In this document: positions 35,357-43,068 of the stretch, piece by piece
How positions within the stretch are numbered: the stretch's first letter is position 1
How the letters are laid out: every line of letters starts with the position of its first letter
Notes under the pieces: model-generated
What the model was told of the DNA's origin: nothing
Database searches by the model: none
Seen by the model: the letters and a program-made list of their open reading frames with translations, nothing else
Program-made: the position numbers and the translations under genes
Source: Bacillus sp. BA3
GTDB taxonomy: Bacteria > Bacillota > Bacilli > Bacillales > DSM-1321
Length of the DNA stretch: 64,000 nt
NCBI GenBank assembly: GCA_002835675.1
Contig: PIZR01000002.1
Span: 595,141 to 659,140 of the forward strand
Direction: 5' to 3'

Positions 35357-36118
35357 TCAATCGTTTACACGGCGAACTTCAATGTCTTTTAAAATATCAT
35401 TGATCACCCAGCTAGCTGCAATCAAGCCCGCTACGGATGGTACGAAAGCATTCGAAGATGGCGGCATTTGCGCTTTACGGATTTTTGCCTCATCATTGCC
35501 GACTTCTTTTCGGACATCCTCACGAATGACAATAGGGCTCTCGTCGGAAAAGACAACCGGGATTCCCTTTGTTATGCCCTCTTTACGCAATCTAGTGCGA
35601 ATGACCTTGGCAAGCGGATCGGTATGCGTTTTGGAGATATCAGCAATTTGAAAACGCGTCGGGTCCATCTTATTAGCGGCACCCATGCTTGAAATCACCT
35701 TGATATTCCGTTTCAGGCATTCCTTCATCACATGAATCTTATAAATGACCGTATCCGATGCATCAATGACATAGTCCAGGCCATAACTGAAGAATTCCTC
35801 AAACGTTTCTTCTGTATAGAACATTTTAAGAGCGATCACTTCGCAGTCGGGATTGATGTCTTGAATGCGGTTTTTCATCAATTCCGCTTTCGGCTGACCG
35901 ACTGTTGATAATAGAGCATGGATCTGCCTGTTTACATTTGTGATGTCGACATCGTCTTTATCCACAAGAATAATACGGCCTACCCCCGTACGTGCCAAAG
36001 CTTCGGCTGAAAAGGAACCAACGCCTCCTACACCCAGGACAGCAACGGTCGTGTTTTTCAGAATATCGATTCCTTCCTTGCCAATTGCCAATTCATTTCG
36101 TGAAAACTGATGCAGCAT
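35357..36118 (-). CDS. tcdA: tRNA threonylcarbamoyladenosine dehydratase (TcdA/YrvM)
   Basis: An E1-like, ThiF-family enzyme that uses ATP to cyclise the t6A base of tRNA to ct6A. The 253-residue protein begins MLHQFSRNELAIGKEG and has the nucleotide-binding motif VLGVGGVGSFSAEALARTGVG, the DITNVNRQ segment, and the DYVIDASDTVIYK stretch where the E1 catalytic region lies. SSMGAANKMDP is also typical of the TcdA/CsdL group. Its position next to 6S RNA and aspS is as in B. subtilis yrvM. Confidence 0.92.
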   Translation of the reverse strand: MLHQFSRNELAIGKEGIDILKNTTVAVLGVGGVGSFSAEALARTGVGRIILVDKDDVDITNVNRQIHALLSTVGQPKAELMKNRIQDINPDCEVIALKMFYTEETFEEFFSYGLDYVIDASDTVIYKIHVMKECLKRNIKVISSMGAANKMDPTRFQIADISKTHTDPLAKVIRTRLRKEGITKGIPVVFSDESPIVIREDVRKEVGNDEAKIRKAQMPPSSNAFVPSVAGLIAASWVINDILKDIEVRRVND

Positions 36119-36229
36119 ATATATTCAACTCCAATAAATTCTGTTCTTATTTAGCTTCCCAATAAACAATATATCATAAACATCATTTATGACAAGTGAA
36201 ATATGAGCAGTCTAATCGGAATTAGTGCA

Positions 36230-37378
36230 CTAGGTCATTTTTGATAATTTTTGAAGGACGGTAGCCAAAAGGAGCGTCCTTTCCGTCAGGCTCGGAATTT
36301 CCAAATACTCCTCTTCACTATGTGCATTTCCTCCAATGGGCCCGAGTCCATCCACTGTCGCGATTCCCAATTCAGAAGTGATGGAAGCATCCGAGCCTCC
36401 ACCCGTGGCCGTATCCGTGATCTCGATGCCGATTTCCTTCCCAGCCTGACGGATCGTCTCTAAGAGCAAGTTCGATTTCTCATTCTTTTCCATGGGAGAT
36501 CGGTCCATTTTTCCGCTTAATGTCGTTTTCGTTCCGGGAATATAGGTTTCTGCACAGATTTTTTTCAGCTGCTTGAGAACGGTGCCTTCCTGCTTTTTTT
36601 CCGAAATCCGCACATCGACGAAGGCAGCCGCATGGGAAGCGATCATATTGACAGCGGAGCCTCCTTCAATTTTGCCGACATTAACGCTTATTCCTTTCTT
36701 TTGATCATTCAATAGGTGTAAGGCGATGATCTTATGGGCCAATTCCTCAATTGCACTTCGTCCCTTTTCCGGTTCGATCCCCGAATGGGCAGCAACTCCC
36801 ATAATATCGACTTTAAACTGACCGCAGCCCCTTCTTGCCGTGACAAGCGAACCGTCCGTCCTTGCCGGTTCAAGAATTAACGCAAACTTCTTACCTGCCG
36901 CCTTTTCCGAGATGAGTGAAGCGGACGACGGAGACCCGATCTCCTCATCACTATTAAGAATGATTTGGATATGCTTATAGCCTGTCTGCCCCGTCTGTTT
37001 CAAGCAATGGATCGCATAAAATAACTCAACCAAGCTAGACTTCATATCCGCCACACCAGGACCGTATGCCCGATTTCCTTTCACCTTAAAAGGACGTTTT
37101 TGCGCTGTCCCCTCAGGAAACACCGTATCCATATGGGCAACGATCAAAATATGCGGTTGATTCGCCTCACGATGCTGGATGACCAGCTGATTGCCATAAT
37201 TCTGTTGCTCAACGGTATTTACAATAAAATCCAGACTTTCAAATTTCGTTTTTAAAATCGAACCAATTTCATCAATACCCTTTTTCGTATGAGAACCACT
37301 ATCTATATTCACTAGCCGCTCCACTAATTGAAGCATTTCCTTCCTCTTTGCATATAATAAATCTTTCAAAGCCCTCAC
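36230..37378 (-). CDS. M20 family metallopeptidase (carboxypeptidase G2-like)
   Basis: A 382-residue zinc peptidase. Metal and catalytic residues are in VAHMDTVFPEG, GPGVADMKSSLV and ILNSDEEIGSPSS, the H-x-D, bridging D and E-E of the M20A group, and the last ligand His is near GGNAHSEEEY. A lid/dimerisation domain lies between. It probably removes C-terminal glutamate or hydrolyses acylated amino acids; the substrate is not known. No signal peptide. It is a single gene, not clearly in an operon. Confidence 0.9.
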   Translation of the reverse strand: MRALKDLLYAKRKEMLQLVERLVNIDSGSHTKKGIDEIGSILKTKFESLDFIVNTVEQQNYGNQLVIQHREANQPHILIVAHMDTVFPEGTAQKRPFKVKGNRAYGPGVADMKSSLVELFYAIHCLKQTGQTGYKHIQIILNSDEEIGSPSSASLISEKAAGKKFALILEPARTDGSLVTARRGCGQFKVDIMGVAAHSGIEPEKGRSAIEELAHKIIALHLLNDQKKGISVNVGKIEGGSAVNMIASHAAAFVDVRISEKKQEGTVLKQLKKICAETYIPGTKTTLSGKMDRSPMEKNEKSNLLLETIRQAGKEIGIEITDTATGGGSDASITSELGIATVDGLGPIGGNAHSEEEYLEIPSLTERTLLLATVLQKLSKMT

Positions 37379-37489
37379 TACTTTCTATCCTTGGCTGAAT
37401 ATTGCTCAACCTTACTATAATTTACGAATCTATATTGCCGAATGTTACTTAAATGGGAAGATTTGAAGTATATTCGAGGGTTTTTGGGT

Positions 37490-37610
37490 TTTATTCGTAA
37501 GATTTGGGTGTTTACTCGTGAATTTGGCTCGTTTACTCGTGAGTTTGCGCCATTTACTCGTGAATTTGGCTCGTTTACTCGTGAGTTTGCGCCATTTACT
37601 CGTGAATTAA
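37490..37610. repeat. 21-bp tandem repeat array 1
   Basis: Five to six units starting TTTACTCGTGA follow one another with a period of 21 bp. Two alternating unit types (ending in GGCTCG or GCGCCA) make a 42-bp higher-order repeat present twice. The core ACTC-GT-GAGT is an imperfect palindrome. The last unit supplies the final codons and stop of the NERD gene on the minus strand. The plus-strand reading FTREFGSFTREFAP is open but has no ribosome site. Confidence 0.9.
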
Positions 37611-38567
37611 TCCATCAAGTCTATAAGTTCTATTTTTAAATTGCCCCGAATAAGGCAATTCCAGTGCAGACAGCATCCGTTGCATGATATCAATTGAATC
37701 TATTTGTAAAAAGAGCCTAGCTTGTTTATTCGTAATATTGGGTTTTATGAGGAGAGCAAAATCACGAAGAGTTTTAATGTGGGCATCTTTGGAGGCGTAA
37801 GAACAGTGACTGCAAGACCATTTGCCCCAGTGATATTGCATATGGAGAGCAGAGCATTCAGGACATTGAACGCTTTTTAGCAGATCTTGCTCATCGATTT
37901 GATACAAATCGAGTATATCAGGATTAAACGGAGTGTTTTTTTGCAGAATCGTGTTCGAAAGTCTATTGCTCTGCCTTTGGGTTAATGGCTTAGAAGAATA
38001 CTTTTCATCGAGAGTATGAATTTTAGAGATCAGGGTTTCTTTTCCCGTGATTTTTTTGAAAATGGGGGTAAAACCTGGGGTAGTCCTGATGATGGTATTC
38101 GAGTTTGCATTGGCAATGAGCGTTTCAATCGGCAGCGAGGGGAATTTGTGAAAAGTAAGCCAATCATTAAATCGGGATTTTTGCACTTCAACCTGGATCA
38201 GCGGATCTAGATAAGCTTGTTCCTGTCCATCTTTTGTCCGAATCAATTGGGGATAGGTGCGGTCAAAATAGAGCGTTCCAGCAAAGTTTTTTACTTCAAT
38301 TATGATGCCGTAATTCCAGGTGATTATTAGGAAATCCATTTGAAAATAACGGCTCCCGTCGTAGCCTAACCTCAAATCATGAAATACTCGATATTCTTTC
38401 GGAAGATTCTTCAGTTCTTTTCCGATACTCCGCTCCCCGTTAAATCCTGTACGGATTTTCCGGAGATCATTCCTTATTCTTTCCTGTTTTGGATGATTTG
38501 CTGATAGCCTCCTGCTTAATGCCTCCAGTTTGAGCATTTTCATAGGCCTTTCACACGGTTTTAGCAT
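37596..38567 (-). CDS. NERD-domain protein with C-terminal zinc ribbon
   Basis: A 323-residue protein with a nuclease-related domain. NERD covers about residues 41-150, with GFNGERSIG, D78 in FQMDFLII and E91/K93 in IIIEVKNFAG, which form the PD-(D/E)xK-like active site. A zinc ribbon (CPEC ... CSHC) lies near residues 233-255, followed by a small helical domain. DNA binding or cleavage is predicted but the role of such proteins is poorly known. The start has AAGGAG 11 bp upstream and is moderately certain. The last codons lie in a tandem repeat, and a second array stands upstream, so the gene is boxed by repeats. Confidence 0.83.
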   Translation of the reverse strand: MLKPCERPMKMLKLEALSRRLSANHPKQERIRNDLRKIRTGFNGERSIGKELKNLPKEYRVFHDLRLGYDGSRYFQMDFLIITWNYGIIIEVKNFAGTLYFDRTYPQLIRTKDGQEQAYLDPLIQVEVQKSRFNDWLTFHKFPSLPIETLIANANSNTIIRTTPGFTPIFKKITGKETLISKIHTLDEKYSSKPLTQRQSNRLSNTILQKNTPFNPDILDLYQIDEQDLLKSVQCPECSALHMQYHWGKWSCSHCSYASKDAHIKTLRDFALLIKPNITNKQARLFLQIDSIDIMQRMLSALELPYSGQFKNRTYRLDGLIHE

Positions 38568-38702
38568 CCATATATCAACTCCTTCTCCTTTAGCTTCTTT
38601 GTTAATGCCCATTATTCCTGCCAAAATACTGAAATCAGGCGTTTTACCGTGAGTTTGCTCGGTTTAATTCTTGAGATTTATAGCTCAGTCGGACGTTATC
38701 GT

Positions 38703-38968
38703 CATTTACGCGTGAGTTTACGCCATTTACTTGTGAGTTCGCGCCTTTTACTCGGGAGTTCCCTCCATTTACTCGTGAATTTACGTTTTACTCGTGAATT
38801 CACGCCTTTTACTCGTGAGTTTACGCCATTTACTCGTGAGTTTACGCCATTTACTCGTGAGTTCGCACTATTTACTCGTGAATTTACGCCATTTACTTGT
38901 GAGTTCCCTCCTTTTACTCGTGATTTACACCATTTACTCGTAAATATACACATTCTCCCGTAAGTTCA
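38703..38968. repeat. 21-bp tandem repeat array 2
   Basis: About 12-13 units of the TTTACTCGTGAGTT type, mostly 21 bp with a few of 18-20 bp, lie between the NERD gene and the 6S RNA terminator. Common unit ends are TACGCCA, CGCGCCT and CCCTCCA. Unit length changes break every reading frame somewhere, so this is not a coding sequence. The same unit builds array 1 on the other side of the NERD gene. Confidence 0.9.
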
Positions 38969-38982
38969 CTATTTTTACGCAC

Positions 38983-39008
38983 AAAAAAACCCATGTTATG
39001 TAACATGA
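38983..39008 (-). terminator. Terminator of 6S RNA
   Basis: CATGTTA and TAACATG form a perfect palindromic stem, followed on the minus strand by GGGTTTTTTTGTG. It lies 16 bp past the closing stem of the 6S RNA. Confidence 0.85.
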
Positions 39009-39023
39009 GTTGCTTTGTAAGGT

Positions 39024-39216
39024 GTAAGAGTCCCAATTGTGCCGTTTACGCCTTTGTTTTGAACCCGCTCTCCGCAGGTGGGTGCTCGGTTCCTCGCGTT
39101 TGTAAGTCCTCTTCGAGGGAGGCTTTTACGCGGCCAGGAAACTAGTGCTCCCGGTAACTATAAGTGTTCGGTCAAAACTTATAGGTTAAAGAACGAACAC
39201 ATCAGGACTCTTACTT
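39024..39216 (-). ncRNA. ssrS: 6S RNA (RNA polymerase sigma-A-binding regulator)
   Basis: The minus strand reads GTAAGAGTCCTGATGTG at the 5' end and GGGACTCTTAC at the 3' end, which pair to form the closing stem of a rod about 190 nt long. Internal blocks such as GAACACTTATAGTTACC, GAGGACTTACAAACG and GTTCAAAACAAAGGCG resemble Bacillus 6S-1 RNA (BsrA). The place between yrvM/tcdA and aspS is where bsrA lies in B. subtilis. 6S RNA mimics an open promoter and holds sigma-A polymerase in stationary phase. A terminator follows. Confidence 0.85.
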
Positions 39217-39297
39217 ATTGGAAATATCATATCATAATGCTTAGCTCAGTTTCAAGAAAAAACACCTAGGTATTTTTTCATATTTTTCCCAAATGAA

Positions 39298-41067
39298 TTA
39301 TTTTTTAAGTGCAGCAAGTCTTAGGTTAAGTTCGGCCAATTGCTTGTCACTTACAGTACTCGGTGCGTCAACGAGCAGATCGCTTGCGCTTGCTGTTTTC
39401 GGGAACGCAATGGTGTCGCGAAGGTTCGTGCGGCCTGCGAGCAGCATGACCATGCGGTCCAATCCAAGGGCGATTCCGCCGTGTGGAGGCGTTCCGTATT
39501 CGAATGCATCCATTAGGAAGCCGAATTGTGCGTTTGCTTCTTCTTCGGAGAATCCAAGTACTTTGAACATTTTTTCCTGAACGTGACGTTCGAATATCCG
39601 CAGTGATCCACCGCCAAGTTCGTAGCCGTTAAGTACAAGGTCATATGCTTGGGCACGGACGCTTGCTGGGTCTGATTCCAATTTGTCCATGTCTTCACGG
39701 AATGGCATTGTGAATGGATGGTGTGCTGCATAGTAGCGTCCTTCTTCTTCGTCATATTCAAATAATGGCCAGTCGGTCACCCATAGGAAGTTGAATTTGC
39801 TTTGATCGATCAAGCCTCTTTCTTTACCAAGCTTGATGCGTAGTGCTCCAAGTGAATCAGCGACTATGCCTTTCTTATCCGCCACGAATAGGATTAAATC
39901 GCCCACCTCGGCTTCCAATACAGATACTAATTGCTCTTGATCTTCAGCGAAGAATTTGGCGATCGGCCCTTTTACGCCGTCTTCTTCAACTTTCAGCCAT
40001 GCAAGGCCTTTTGCACCGTAAATCGCTGCAAATTCAGCCAATCCATCAATGTCCTTACGGGAATAATCCGCATTTCCGTCTTTAACGACGATCGCTTTTA
40101 CTTGTCCTCCGCTTGCAACAGCGCCGGTGAACACTTTGAAATCACTGTCTTTGACGACTTCGGAAACATCTTTAAGTTCCATTCCGAAGCGTGTATCCGG
40201 TTTGTCGGATCCGTAACGGCTCATCGCTTCATTGTAGGTCATTCTAGGGAATGGCAGTGCTACGTCCAATCCTTTTACTTCTTTCATCACTTTAGCCATC
40301 ATGTTTTCTGCGGTCTTGATGATATCTTCTTGGCTCATGAAGCTTGTTTCGATATCGATTTGCGTGAATTCAGGCTGTCTGTCAGCACGTAAATCTTCAT
40401 CACGGAAACAGCGGGCAATTTGATAATAACGTTCGAAACCTGATACCATCAATAGCTGCTTGAAGATTTGCGGTGACTGCGGAAGTGCATAGAATTCCCC
40501 TTCGTGCACACGGCTAGGCACTAAATAGTCACGTGCTCCTTCAGGTGTACTTTTTGTTAAGATAGGTGTTTCGATATCAAGGAAGCCTTCACCATCTAAG
40601 TAATCACGGATCGCTTTTGTTGTTTGGTTACGCATTTTCAGCGTTTCGAACATCGCTGGACGACGCAGGTCCAAATAACGATATTTCAAGCGGATGTCTT
40701 CTGATACATCCGTTCTTTCATCAATGATGAATGGTGGGGTCTTTGCTTCGTTTAAAATTGTAACGTTTTCGGCTTGAACTTCGACTGTCCCTGTTGTTAC
40801 GTTCGGATTGAAGTTGGCTTCATCACGTTTGATGACTGTCCCTTGGATATCAAGGACGTATTCATTACGGATTTTTTCGGCTGTAGCCAGCGCGTCTGCC
40901 GAAATGTCCGGATTGAAAACAACTTGGACGACTCCGCTTCTGTCACGTAGGTCGATAAAGATGACACCGCCCAAATCCCGGCGTTTTTGTACCCATCCTT
41001 TTAATGTTACTTTTTCACCAATAGCTGCTTCTGTCACTTCACCATTGAAGTATGTTCTGCCAAACAT
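39298..41067 (-). CDS. aspS: Aspartyl-tRNA synthetase
   Basis: A 589-residue class II synthetase that charges tRNA-Asp. The N-terminal OB-fold anticodon-binding domain ([19 protein letters not shown]) is followed by the catalytic core with motif 2 ([20 protein letters not shown]), the bacterial GAD insertion near residues 300-400, and motif 3 ([11 protein letters not shown]). AAGGGGG lies before the ATG. It is cotranscribed with hisS, 12 bp upstream, behind a T-box leader. Confidence 0.97.
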   Translation of the reverse strand: MFGRTYFNGEVTEAAIGEKVTLKGWVQKRRDLGGVIFIDLRDRSGVVQVVFNPDISADALATAEKIRNEYVLDIQGTVIKRDEANFNPNVTTGTVEVQAENVTILNEAKTPPFIIDERTDVSEDIRLKYRYLDLRRPAMFETLKMRNQTTKAIRDYLDGEGFLDIETPILTKSTPEGARDYLVPSRVHEGEFYALPQSPQIFKQLLMVSGFERYYQIARCFRDEDLRADRQPEFTQIDIETSFMSQEDIIKTAENMMAKVMKEVKGLDVALPFPRMTYNEAMSRYGSDKPDTRFGMELKDVSEVVKDSDFKVFTGAVASGGQVKAIVVKDGNADYSRKDIDGLAEFAAIYGAKGLAWLKVEEDGVKGPIAKFFAEDQEQLVSVLEAEVGDLILFVADKKGIVADSLGALRIKLGKERGLIDQSKFNFLWVTDWPLFEYDEEEGRYYAAHHPFTMPFREDMDKLESDPASVRAQAYDLVLNGYELGGGSLRIFERHVQEKMFKVLGFSEEEANAQFGFLMDAFEYGTPPHGGIALGLDRMVMLLAGRTNLRDTIAFPKTASASDLLVDAPSTVSDKQLAELNLRLAALKK

Positions 41068-41079
41068 GGTATTTCCCCC

Positions 41080-42351
41080 TTAAGCCTGTAGCTTTTTAAA
41101 TTGTTCAACGAATGTAGCAAGATCCATCTGGACTTGTTCACCGGTTTCCATGAACTTCACATTGATTTTATTATTTGCCAATTCATCATCCCCGAGTGTC
41201 GCCACATATCTTGCTTCAAGGCGGTCGGCTGATTTGAATTGTGCTTTCACTTTACGGTCTTGATAGTCTTTTTCGACGGTAAAACCGGCATTCCGCAATT
41301 GATGGGCAAGTTTGACGGTATAATCCTTGGCTGTTTCACCTAATGAAACAAGATAGCAGTCAATTCCCTTTTTGATCGGAAGCTCGATGTTTTCTGCTTG
41401 GAGGGCTGCAATCAGGCGTTCAATGCTAAGTGCAAAGCCGATTCCTGGTGTTTCCGGTCCGCCAAGTTCTTCAGACAGCCCGTTATAACGGCCGCCTCCG
41501 CAAAGTGTAGTGATGGCGCCAAAGCCTTCTGCATCACTCATGATTTCAAAGGCGGTATGATTATAGTAATCCAAGCCGCGCACTAGAGTCGGATCTTCTA
41601 CGAAATCGATTTCCAAATCGGTTAAATGCTGTTTCACCTTTTCGAAATAAATACGGGATTCATCATTTAAATATTCAATGATGGATGGAGCCGTGTTCAT
41701 CAATTCGTGACCGTGATCCTTTTTGCAATCCAGGATACGCAAAGGATTCTTTTCCAGACGGTTTTGACAATCGCCGCAAAACTCGCCGATGCGGGGTTCG
41801 AAATGTTTGATTAACGCATTGCGATGCGCTGTCCGGCTTTCCTTATCACCAAGGCTGTTGATCACAAGTTTCAGCTTTTTCAAACCAAGTTCCTTGTACA
41901 GGTTCATCGCAAGTGACAGAACCTCTGCATCGATTCCTGGATCCTTACTTCCTAAAGCTTCGATGCCGAATTGAACGAACTGGCGGAATCGGCCTGCTTG
42001 CGGACGTTCGTATCGGAACATCGGCCCGATATAATAAAGCTTGACCGGTTGATTGGCCCATCCGAACATTTTGTTCTCGATATATGACCGTACAACAGAT
42101 GCGGTGCCTTCCGGACGAAGGGTTAAGTTCCTTTCACCGCGATCTTGAAATGAATACATCTCTTTTTGTACGATATCGGTTGTATCCCCTACACCACGTA
42201 AAAATAATTCCGTGTGCTCAAAAATTGGAGTGCGGATTTCTTTATATTGATAACGGTGACAAATCTCACGCGCCGTGTTTTCGATATACTGCCAAATTTC
42301 CGTTTGGCCAGGCAATAAATCCTGGGTACCTCTAGGAATCTGAATAGACAT
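41080..42351 (-). CDS. hisS: Histidyl-tRNA synthetase
   Basis: A 423-residue class II synthetase for tRNA-His. Motif 1 region and N-terminus read MSIQIPRGTQDLLPGQ, motif 2 is MFRYERPQAGRFRQF, histidine-binding loops are LVRGLDYYNHTAFE and GGGRYNGL, and motif 3 is GIGFALSIERL. The C-terminal anticodon domain is present. The start has AAAGGAGG 8 bp upstream; a longer frame 23 codons earlier runs into the leader terminator. First gene of the hisS-aspS operon. Confidence 0.97.
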   Translation of the reverse strand: MSIQIPRGTQDLLPGQTEIWQYIENTAREICHRYQYKEIRTPIFEHTELFLRGVGDTTDIVQKEMYSFQDRGERNLTLRPEGTASVVRSYIENKMFGWANQPVKLYYIGPMFRYERPQAGRFRQFVQFGIEALGSKDPGIDAEVLSLAMNLYKELGLKKLKLVINSLGDKESRTAHRNALIKHFEPRIGEFCGDCQNRLEKNPLRILDCKKDHGHELMNTAPSIIEYLNDESRIYFEKVKQHLTDLEIDFVEDPTLVRGLDYYNHTAFEIMSDAEGFGAITTLCGGGRYNGLSEELGGPETPGIGFALSIERLIAALQAENIELPIKKGIDCYLVSLGETAKDYTVKLAHQLRNAGFTVEKDYQDRKVKAQFKSADRLEARYVATLGDDELANNKINVKFMETGEQVQMDLATFVEQFKKLQA

Positions 42352-42424
42352 ATGTGTTTCCTCCTTTAAAGCAAGGCGCCCTTTCTGATACGGCGCGCTA
42401 TACTGATTTTTTCCAAACAAAAAA

Positions 42425-42690
42425 CTCCCGCCCCTTGTAACTTATATGTTACAAGGGACGAGAGTTTGGATATCCCGTGGTGCCACCCTAGTTGAAGCAC
42501 AAAAAAAGTGCCTCCGCTCAAAAACAGTTAACGCCTGTTTTACGTTCATCTCCTATTAAGTAAATCCGTTCGGAGTGAAGCCTACGGAGGGTTCTTTCAT
42601 TAAGTCATCATGTGGAATGCTTTCAGCCTCGGCATTTCCTCTCTTTTCATGTGTTTCTTAATTACTCTTCTCCATCATTGGTTATTGCAG
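42425..42690 (-). promoter_or_regulatory. T-box riboswitch leader of hisS-aspS
   Basis: The T-box sequence AGGGTGGCACCACGGGAT is exact in type, and is followed by a terminator stem (CTCTCGTCCCTTGTAAC with its complement) and TTTTTTG just before hisS. Stem I features GAAGAGTA, AGAGAGG and the GGCTGAAAGC loop are present. Uncharged tRNA pairs with the TGGC bulge and stabilises an antiterminator. The variable base is C, which calls for a tRNA with discriminator G73. This leader gives transcription control by tRNA charging. Confidence 0.92.
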
Positions 42691-42765
42691 TAATAAGTCT
42701 GATATTTTATAATCATACGGACGTTAACATCAAATGTCAAGGCAGACTGAGGATTTTGTCGCATT

Positions 42766-42939
42766 TTATTGGTTCAAACGTTTTTTCAGATTTTTGATTG
42801 TCCGGACATTGACTCCGAATTCAGATGCCAATTCAACAAGGTTTGCGCTTTGTTCCTTTTGGATGAAATCGTGAAAATCGACACCCAATACTTGATTGCC
42901 TCCGCTTAAGCTCGTTTGATCTTTTTCGCTGAATTTCAT
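42766..42939 (-). CDS. yrzK: Small HTH-type protein, YrzK-like, 57 residues
   Basis: The frame reads MKFSEKDQTSLSGGNQVLGV, then a helical part, and ends EFGVNVRTIKNLKKRLNQ, which looks like a sigma-region-4-type or resolvase-type helix-turn-helix. AGGAGGG stands 7 bp before the ATG, one of the best ribosome sites in the window. The location between hisS and the amidase gene is that of yrzK in B. subtilis. Function is not known. Symbol assigned by position and size, so moderately sure. Confidence 0.75.
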   Translation of the reverse strand: MKFSEKDQTSLSGGNQVLGVDFHDFIQKEQSANLVELASEFGVNVRTIKNLKKRLNQ

Positions 42940-43068
42940 GTGGTTTCCCTCCTAGAGTTATATAAGCTCTATTCTTTCCTAAAAAAAATGTTTTTTGCAC
43001 AAGGAAAGAGGGAAATTTTCATTGAACGAGAATACATACATATAGACATTAAAAGGGAGAGACAACTT

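Noticed and set aside
37442..37639. Plus-strand frame of FTREF-type repeats
   Set aside because: No ribosome site, low complexity, and it overlaps the NERD gene end. It is a by-product of the 21-bp array.
38649..38968. Frames through array 2 on both strands as repeat proteins; also a CRISPR array
   Set aside because: Unit length varies between 18 and 21 bp so frames break, there is no start site, and units adjoin without unique spacers, which excludes CRISPR.
39078..39269. 63-codon plus-strand frame
   Set aside because: It is antisense to the 6S RNA and has no ribosome site.
39931..40392. 153-codon plus-strand frame
   Set aside because: It is antisense to aspS, without start signal.
42916..43068. 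Upstream extension of the amidase gene by 51 codons
   Set aside because: The extension lacks a ribosome site and overlaps the yrzK start; the inner ATG starts a proper signal peptide with AAAAGGGAGAG ahead.
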